Part shown: positions 5,701 through 6,284 of the stretch, in pieces
Layout of the letters: each line of letters starts with the position of its first letter
Numbering within the stretch: position 1 is the stretch's first letter
Assembly: GCA_947651335.1 (NCBI GenBank)
Contig: CANSYV010000088.1
Location: 1 to 6,284, forward strand
Direction of reading: 5' to 3'
Length of the DNA: 6,284 nt
From: an uncultured Lachnospiraceae bacterium
Lineage (GTDB): Bacteria; Bacillota; Clostridia; Lachnospirales; Lachnospiraceae
Translations under genes and position numbers: made by a program
The notes under the pieces: generated by a model
What the model was told of the DNA's origin: nothing
Database searches by the model: none
Seen by the model: only the letters and a program-made list of their open reading frames with translations

Positions 5701-6284
5701 TAAGCTTTTCCGTCGCTGCCCAGAACCTCTTTGATCTTATGGGCCACCAGAGTCTTAATGTTAGCGCGGCCCACTTTCAGGTATTCCCTGGGGTCGAATG
5801 CTTCCGGTTTATTCCAGAGAACCTCACGGATTCCGGCTGTCATAGCCAGACGAAGGTCAGAGTCGATGTTAATCTTGCACACTGCAGAGCGTGCTGCCTG
5901 GCGGAGCATATCTTCCGGAATACCGATGGCATCTGCCAGATTTCCGCCGTTTTCCTGAATAATCTTCACATATTCCTGAGAAACGGAAGACGCGCCGTGG
6001 AGAACGATGGGGAAGTTTGGAATCCGTTTTGTAATTTCCTCCAGAATATCGAAACGAAGCTGAGGTTTCTGTCCTGGTTTGAATTTGAAAGCGCCATGGC
6101 TGGTTCCGATGGCGATTGCCAGAGAATCCACACCTGTCTTGTCCACAAATTCCTCTACCTGGTCAGGCTGTGTGTACTGTGCATCTGCCGCGGATACATT
6201 TACATCATCCTCAATCCCTGCAAGCTGTCCCAATTCAGCCTCTACTACCACACCTTTAGAATGAGCATATTCTACAACTTCTTT
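5700..6284 (-). CDS. fba: Class II fructose-1,6-bisphosphate aldolase, C-terminal part (runs off right edge)
   Basis: The frame enters at the right edge and ends at TAA 5702-5700, giving the last 194 residues of a zinc-dependent glycolytic enzyme that cleaves fructose-1,6-bisphosphate to dihydroxyacetone phosphate and glyceraldehyde-3-phosphate. The family is usually about 285-310 residues, so roughly the first 110 (with the first zinc histidine) are missing. In fragment numbering, VEAELG (14-19) followed by IEDD (24-27) carries the conserved acidic residues, H63 (AIGTSHGAFK) and H96 (VLHGASS) are the expected zinc ligands, and KINIDSD (137-143) is the phosphate/substrate-binding block. The insertion around NLADAIGIPEDMLRQA (115-130) is typical of the longer, type B class II enzymes. 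The GTG at 6251 is internal, since the homologous sequence KEVVEYAHSKG continues upstream to the edge. The gene converges on the serine hydrolase gene and shares its terminator; its promoter is outside the window. Confidence 0.96.
   Translation of the reverse strand, partial: KEVVEYAHSKGVVVEAELGQLAGIEDDVNVSAADAQYTQPDQVEEFVDKTGVDSLAIAIGTSHGAFKFKPGQKPQLRFDILEEITKRIPNFPIVLHGASSVSQEYVKIIQENGGNLADAIGIPEDMLRQAARSAVCKINIDSDLRLAMTAGIREVLWNKPEAFDPREYLKVGRANIKTLVAHKIKEVLGSDGKA

Overview
The window looks like a piece of chromosome from a Gram-positive Clostridia member, most likely a Lachnospiraceae-type gut anaerobe. This rests on the style of the proteins (a clostridial-type extracellular amidase, a type B class II aldolase, a YqhD/butanol-type alcohol dehydrogenase, and an N-terminal domain I associate with Lachnospiraceae glycerophosphotransferase-like proteins), on strong GGAGG-type ribosome binding sites, and on roughly balanced GC with AT-rich promoters. 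Family-level placement is inference; no marker gene is present.

Layout, left to right. (1) Positions 600 to 1, minus strand: the first 200 codons of a gene that runs off the left edge. (2) 704-737: a minus-strand intrinsic terminator. (3) 766-2004, minus: complete glyA (serine hydroxymethyltransferase) with its own promoter. (4) 2005-2222: a divergent promoter region driving glyA leftward and the next gene rightward. (5) 2223-3410, plus: complete iron-containing alcohol dehydrogenase. (6) 3483-4517 and 4535-5608, plus: two adjacent membrane-anchored, outward-facing enzymes, an N-acetylmuramoyl-L-alanine amidase and a penicillin-binding/beta-lactamase-fold serine hydrolase. (7) 5629-5676: a long bidirectional terminator between converging genes. 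(8) 5700-6284, minus: the C-terminal 194 residues of class II fructose-bisphosphate aldolase, whose start lies beyond the right edge.

How the genes fit together. glyA and fba are housekeeping genes of one-carbon metabolism and glycolysis. The dehydrogenase probably reduces aldehydes using NAD(P)H. The amidase and serine hydrolase share one architecture (membrane anchor, coiled-coil stalk, low-complexity spacer, extracytoplasmic catalytic domain), are 17 bp apart and probably co-transcribed, which suggests a joint role in peptidoglycan remodelling. The left-edge gene may concern cell-surface polymer synthesis.

I found no CRISPR array, tRNA, rRNA, insertion sequence, phage gene or recognisable defence system, and no strong evidence of a new system. 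The points most worth a second look are the paired anchored wall enzymes and the serine hydrolase, which has all three serine-acyltransferase motifs but no recognisable class A deacylation loop.
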